A stretch of DNA of 7,559 nucleotides from Acidobacteriota bacterium (GTDB lineage: Bacteria; Acidobacteriota; Thermoanaerobaculia; Multivoradales; UBA5704): positions 1 through 7,559 of the forward strand of contig QHVW01000535.1 of NCBI GenBank assembly GCA_003223675.1, read 5' to 3'. Below the pieces are notes generated by a model, which was given only the letters and a program-made list of their open reading frames with translations, was not told the DNA's origin and searched no databases. Shown in pieces: positions 4,583 to 7,559 of this stretch; position 1 is the first letter of the stretch, and every line of letters starts with the position of its first letter. A program made the translations under genes and the position numbers.

Positions 4583-6333
4583 GCAGCACCTTGTTCAGCC
4601 GACTGCAATACCTCTGGCCTTACCTCCGTCCTCACCGCCGCACGCTGGCGTGGGGCTTGGTCACCGTCTTCCTCTCGGCGCTGCTGGGGCTGGCGAGCCC
4701 CAAGCTGATCGGCAACGCCGTCGACGCGATCCGCCACGGCGCGTCCCAGCTCAGCCTGCTGGGCTACGGCGGCCTCGTCGTCGCCTTCTCCCTGGTCTCG
4801 GGGGTGTTCAGCTATCTCCAGCGGATAACCCTGGTGGCGATGAGCCGGGACATCGAGTACGACGTCCGCAACAGCTATTTCGCCGCCCTGGAGCGCCAGG
4901 CCCCCTCGTTCTTCCAGCAATACCCCACGGGCGACCTGATGGCCCGGGCCACCAATGACCTCCAGGCGGTACGGATACTCTGTGGCCCGGCCATTATGTA
5001 CATGGCAAATACCGTGCTCGTGGCCGCCGGGTCGCTTGTCCTCATGACCCGGATCAGCGTTCCCCTGATGCTGATCTCCCTGGCGCCGATGCCGCTGGTG
5101 GTGCTCTCGACGACCATCGTCGGCCGCCGGATCCATGCCCTGTTCACCAGGGTGCAGGCGAAGTTCTCGGACGTCACCACCAAGGTGCAGGAGAACCTCG
5201 CCGGGGTCCGGGTGGTGCGGGCCTATGCCCGGGAGGCGCGCGAGGAGGAGGAATTCGATCGCATCAACGAGCTCTACCTGGAGGGCAACCGCCGGCTGGC
5301 CACCCTCTCGACGGTGTTCCAGCCGCTGCTCCAGGGGCTGGTGGGCATCGGCTTCGCGGCCGTGCTGTGGTACGGCGGCCTGCTGGTGATCCGCAACCGG
5401 ATCTCGGTCGGCGAGCTCGTCACCTTCCAGCTCTATCTCGGCCGGCTGATCTGGCCGATGATCGCCATCGGCTGGGTGGTGAACCTGACCCAGCGCGGCC
5501 TCGCCTCGCTCGCCCGCATCCGCAGCATCCTGGACACCACGCCGGCCATCCGGGACGAGGAGCCGCTGGCCGATCCGGGCGCGATCCACGGGGAGGTGAG
5601 CTTCCGCGGCCTCAGCTTCGCCTACCGCGAAGGGGTGCCGGTGCTCTCGGACATCGACCTGCAGGTGCCGGCGGGCAAGACCGTGGCGGTGGTGGGCCGG
5701 ACCGGCGCGGGCAAGAGCACCCTGCTGGCGCTGATCCCGCGGCTGATCGATCCGCCGCAGGGCACGTTGCTGGTGGACAGCACGGACGTCCGGCGCCTGC
5801 CGCTCGCCCGGCTCCGCGGCGCGACCGGCATGGTGCCGCAGGAGACGTTCCTCTTCTCGGCCACGATCCACGAGAACATCGCCCTCGGCCGTCCGGACGC
5901 CACGGTCGAGCAGGTGGCCGAGGCCGCGCGCCTGGCCGGCCTCGGACCGGACCTCGAATCGTTCCCCAGGGGGCTCGACACCATCGTCGGCGAGCGCGGC
6001 CTCACCCTATCCGGCGGCCAGAAGCAGCGGGTGACGCTCGCCCGGGCGCTCCTGCGGAGCCCAAATATCCTGCTGCTCGACGACTGCCTGTCGGCCGTGG
6101 ACACCCAGACCGAGGAGCACATTCTCGCCAACCTGCGGACGGTCTTCCTGGGGCGCACGGTGTTCCTGGTCTCCCACCGGATCTCGACGGTGAAGGACGC
6201 GGACCTGATCCTGGTGCTCGACCAGGGGCGGATCGTCGAGCGCGGCTCGCACGGGCAGCTCATCACCGAAGGCGGGCTCTACGCCGAGCTCCACCAGCGC
6301 CAGCTCCTGGAGGAGGAGCTCGCGGCGGTGTAG
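4555..6333 (+). CDS. ABC-type half exporter (permease-ATPase fusion), MdlA/YheI-like degenerate subunit
   Basis: This is a 592-residue inner-membrane ABC exporter subunit, full length for the family. Residues about 20-320 are a six-helix type-1 transmembrane domain, including FFQQYPTGDLMARATNDL, the usual start of the first intracellular loop region, and VQENLAGVRVVRAYARE. The ATPase domain has an A-loop Tyr357, Walker A GRTGAGKST (381-389), Q-loop Gln429, signature LSGGQKQR (485-492), Walker B ILLLDD (505-510), D-loop SAVD (513-516) and His541. The residue after the Walker B Asp is Asp510 where the catalytic Glu is expected. This is the hallmark of the non-canonical half of heterodimeric exporters (MdlA, YheI, TM287), so a partner with a normal Glu is expected, but none is adjacent. 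The start is uncertain: GTG 4555, ATG 4558, or TTG 4591 downstream of a strong hairpin. Substrate unknown; drug, lipid or peptide export are all possible. Confidence 0.93.
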   Translation: MMVSLPPGARSTLFSRLQYLWPYLRPHRRTLAWGLVTVFLSALLGLASPKLIGNAVDAIRHGASQLSLLGYGGLVVAFSLVSGVFSYLQRITLVAMSRDIEYDVRNSYFAALERQAPSFFQQYPTGDLMARATNDLQAVRILCGPAIMYMANTVLVAAGSLVLMTRISVPLMLISLAPMPLVVLSTTIVGRRIHALFTRVQAKFSDVTTKVQENLAGVRVVRAYAREAREEEEFDRINELYLEGNRRLATLSTVFQPLLQGLVGIGFAAVLWYGGLLVIRNRISVGELVTFQLYLGRLIWPMIAIGWVVNLTQRGLASLARIRSILDTTPAIRDEEPLADPGAIHGEVSFRGLSFAYREGVPVLSDIDLQVPAGKTVAVVGRTGAGKSTLLALIPRLIDPPQGTLLVDSTDVRRLPLARLRGATGMVPQETFLFSATIHENIALGRPDATVEQVAEAARLAGLGPDLESFPRGLDTIVGERGLTLSGGQKQRVTLARALLRSPNILLLDDCLSAVDTQTEEHILANLRTVFLGRTVFLVSHRISTVKDADLILVLDQGRIVERGSHGQLITEGGLYAELHQRQLLEEELAAV

Positions 6334-6347
6334 AAGGGAGGGACGCC

Positions 6348-7256
6348 ATGCGGATCGTGATCACGGGGGGGACGGGGCTCATCGGCAGCGCGGTGGCCCG
6401 GGAGATGGGGAGCGCCGGTCACGAGGTGGTGGTGCTCACCCGCGATCTTTCCAAGATGGGGCCGCTGCCGCCCAACACGCGCGCGGCCCAGTGGGACGGC
6501 AAGACCGCCGGCGACTGGGCGAAGCTCCTCGACGGCGACACGGCGATCGTCCACCTGGCGGGGGACGCCATCGCCGCGGGGCGGTGGACGGCGGAGAAGA
6601 AGCGCCGCATCCGCGACAGCCGCGTCGTGTCCGGGCGCGCCGTGCTGGAGGCGATCCGCCAGGCGAAGGCGAAGCCGCGAGCCCTGCTCCAGGGGTCGGC
6701 GGTCGGCTATTACGGCGATGCCGGCGACGAGGTGGTGACCGAATCCCACCCTCCAGGCGACGACTTCCTGGCCCGGGTCTGCGTCGAATGGGAGGCCGCC
6801 ACGGTCGAGGCGGCCGCGATGGGCGTGCGGCGCCCCGTGCTCCGCACCGGCGTCGTGCTCAGCGACCAGGGGGGAGCCCTGCCGCGCATGGCGCTCCCCT
6901 TCCGCATGCTGGCCGGCGGACCGCTCGGCAACGGCCGCCAGTGGTTTCCCTGGATTCACGAGGCGGACGAGGTGGGCGCCATCCGCTTCCTGATCGAGCG
7001 CGAGGACGCCGACGGCCCGTTCAACCTCACGGCGCCCGCGCCGCTGACCAACCGCGCCCTCAGCCGCGCCCTGGGCGAGGTGCTCCACCGCCCGAGCTTC
7101 GCCCCCGCCCCCGGCTTCGCCCTCCGCCTCCTCCTCGGCGAGATGGCGGACGTCCTCCTCCACGGCCAGCGGGCGGTGCCCCGGAAGCTGCTCGACCTCG
7201 GCTACGCCTTCCGCTACCCCGAGGCGCTCGGGGCCCTGCGCGGCCTGCTCCGCTGA
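6348..7256 (+). CDS. TIGR01777-family SDR oxidoreductase (epimerase-like, DUF1731 C-terminus)
   Basis: This 302-residue cytosolic protein of the extended SDR class is at the usual length for the YfcH/SDR39U1-type TIGR01777 family. The Rossmann loop is GGTGLIG (7-13). VHLAGDAIAAGRW (68-80) and KKRRIRDSRV (84-93) are family hallmarks. SAVGYYGD (117-124) carries the Tyr of the active-site region, although the SDR Lys is not obvious at the classic spacing. RTGVVLS (166-172), FPWIHEADEV (200-209) and GPFNLTAPAP (223-232) follow. The last 60 residues are the DUF1731 domain (LLGEMADVLLHGQRAVPRKL). The physiological substrate of this family is not established. ATG 6348 has GGGAGGG 6-8 nt upstream and lies 14 nt after the ABC exporter stop, so the two are very likely one operon; a functional link is not evident. 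Confidence 0.93.
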   Translation: MRIVITGGTGLIGSAVAREMGSAGHEVVVLTRDLSKMGPLPPNTRAAQWDGKTAGDWAKLLDGDTAIVHLAGDAIAAGRWTAEKKRRIRDSRVVSGRAVLEAIRQAKAKPRALLQGSAVGYYGDAGDEVVTESHPPGDDFLARVCVEWEAATVEAAAMGVRRPVLRTGVVLSDQGGALPRMALPFRMLAGGPLGNGRQWFPWIHEADEVGAIRFLIEREDADGPFNLTAPAPLTNRALSRALGEVLHRPSFAPAPGFALRLLLGEMADVLLHGQRAVPRKLLDLGYAFRYPEALGALRGLLR

Positions 7257-7258
7257 TC

Positions 7259-7288
7259 GATCCCCTGAAAATTGATCCCCTAAAAGAA
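7259..7288. repeat. 15-nt imperfect tandem direct repeat
   Basis: GATCCCCTGAAAATT (7259-7273) is followed directly by GATCCCCTAAAAGAA (7274-7288), two units with 12 of 15 positions matching. The second unit supplies the T-rich tail of the minus-strand terminator next to it. It lies right after the stop of the TIGR01777 gene, between converging genes. The role is unknown and it may be chance or a simple duplication. Confidence 0.6.
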
Positions 7289-7314
7289 AGGGCGGCCCCG
7301 AAAGGGAGCCGCCC
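7281..7314 (-). terminator. Intrinsic terminator of the TonB-dependent receptor gene
   Basis: Read on the minus strand, GGGCGGC (7314-7308) and GCCGCCC (7296-7290) form a 7-bp stem, extended past a single bulged base by a CCC/GGG inner stem closing a tetraloop (GAAA on the plus strand, TTTC on the minus). It is followed at once by TTTCTTTTA (7289-7281). It begins 25 nt after the receptor stop. On the plus strand the hairpin follows the TIGR01777 gene but has no T-tract, so it mainly serves the minus-strand gene. Confidence 0.8.
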
Positions 7315-7339
7315 AGATCGTCCGTTCAGGAGCCGGCGG

Positions 7340-7559
7340 CTAGAACCGCAGGCCGAAGCTGACGAGGAAGGTACGCGGCTGCTGGAAGCCGAACTGGTTG
7401 ACGGCCTTGCCGAAGTTCGGTCCCTTCTGCCAGTTGACCCCTTCGACCGGCTTCTCGGTGAACGGGTTGAACGGCAGACAGCGGCCGGTGGGCGAGTTGC
7501 TGCAGGCGCCACGGTTGTCGGCCGTGAAGATCGTGGTGTCGAACAGCGTGACGTCGGTG
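7340..7559 (-). CDS. TonB-dependent receptor, C-terminal end (partial)
   Basis: The minus strand reads 72 residues to a TAG stop (7342-7340), and the frame is open to the window edge. The C-terminus, GFQQPRTFLVSFGLRF, has the alternating hydrophobic pattern and terminal Phe of the last beta-strand of outer-membrane barrels. P-R-T-F/I-L-V-S-F-G-x-R-F is the standard ending of TonB-dependent, oligogalacturonide-transporter-like receptors in Acidobacteriota and Bacteroidota. Just before it is an extracellular-loop-like stretch rich in Asn, Gly, Pro and Phe, with two Cys in CSNSPTGRC that could form a disulfide. Ligand cannot be judged because the plug and most of the barrel lie outside the window. 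A strong terminator follows. Confidence 0.85.
   Translation of the reverse strand, partial: TDVTLFDTTIFTADNRGACSNSPTGRCLPFNPFTEKPVEGVNWQKGPNFGKAVNQFGFQQPRTFLVSFGLRF

Noticed and set aside
4590..4650. N-terminal extension of the ABC exporter as a signal peptide
   Set aside because: Residues 1-30 are Arg/Pro-rich and lead into the first transmembrane helix of a type-1 exporter; no cleavage site is seen.
3892..5871. Very long open frame on the minus strand across the YXWGXW and ABC exporter genes
   Set aside because: It is the antisense shadow of GC-rich plus-strand genes; its translation is His/Arg/Gly/Asp-rich low complexity with no domain, while the plus strand codes for clear families.
1..7559. 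tRNA, rRNA, riboswitch, insertion sequence or prophage features
   Set aside because: No cloverleaf, rRNA core, transposase, integrase or terminal inverted repeats were recognised on either strand.

Overview
This is a strongly GC-rich bacterial chromosomal window with almost no spare DNA. Close-packed genes, an outer-membrane TonB-dependent receptor, GTG starts and the style of the protein sequences suggest a Gram-negative Acidobacteriota, perhaps Thermoanaerobaculia-like. That taxonomic call is inference from protein style only. There are no rRNA or tRNA genes, no CRISPR array and no insertion sequence. Most of the window is housekeeping and envelope-related.

Left part (1-1720): a minus-strand pair encodes a DUF433 antitoxin-like protein and a DUF5615 PIN-like toxin cut by the window edge. 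Divergent from it is fabI (enoyl-ACP reductase), complete and possibly translated from a leaderless mRNA. fabI converges on a small minus-strand secreted protein of unknown function, with a 9-bp GC hairpin between the two genes.

Middle part (1721-3979): a plus-strand block starts with manC (mannose-1-phosphate guanylyltransferase), followed by trmB (tRNA m7G46 methyltransferase) with overlapping stop and start (GTGA). Both genes are broken in this sequence. Each keeps a good N-terminus and a good C-terminal part in different frames, and each lacks an internal stretch of very roughly 25 codons. In trmB the missing stretch holds the SAM-binding motif. Two such lesions within about 1 kb, in otherwise undecayed genes, are either an assembly artefact or a real recent double inactivation; this is the main anomaly of the window. 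A secreted DUF4440/SnoaL-like protein follows.

Right part (3980-7559): a secreted YXWGXW-repeat protein with a Gly/His/Tyr-rich tail sits behind a possible ECF-type promoter. Next comes an MdlA/YheI-type ABC half-exporter with Asp in place of the catalytic Glu, with no partner half-transporter beside it. A perfect 13-bp hairpin covers its apparent start codon. A TIGR01777-family SDR oxidoreductase follows 14 nt downstream. The window ends in the C-terminus of a TonB-dependent receptor on the minus strand, with a clear intrinsic terminator.

I see no multi-gene system here that looks wholly new. The points most worth a second look are the paired gene lesions, the start-codon hairpin with the orphan degenerate ABC subunit, and the two small secreted proteins.
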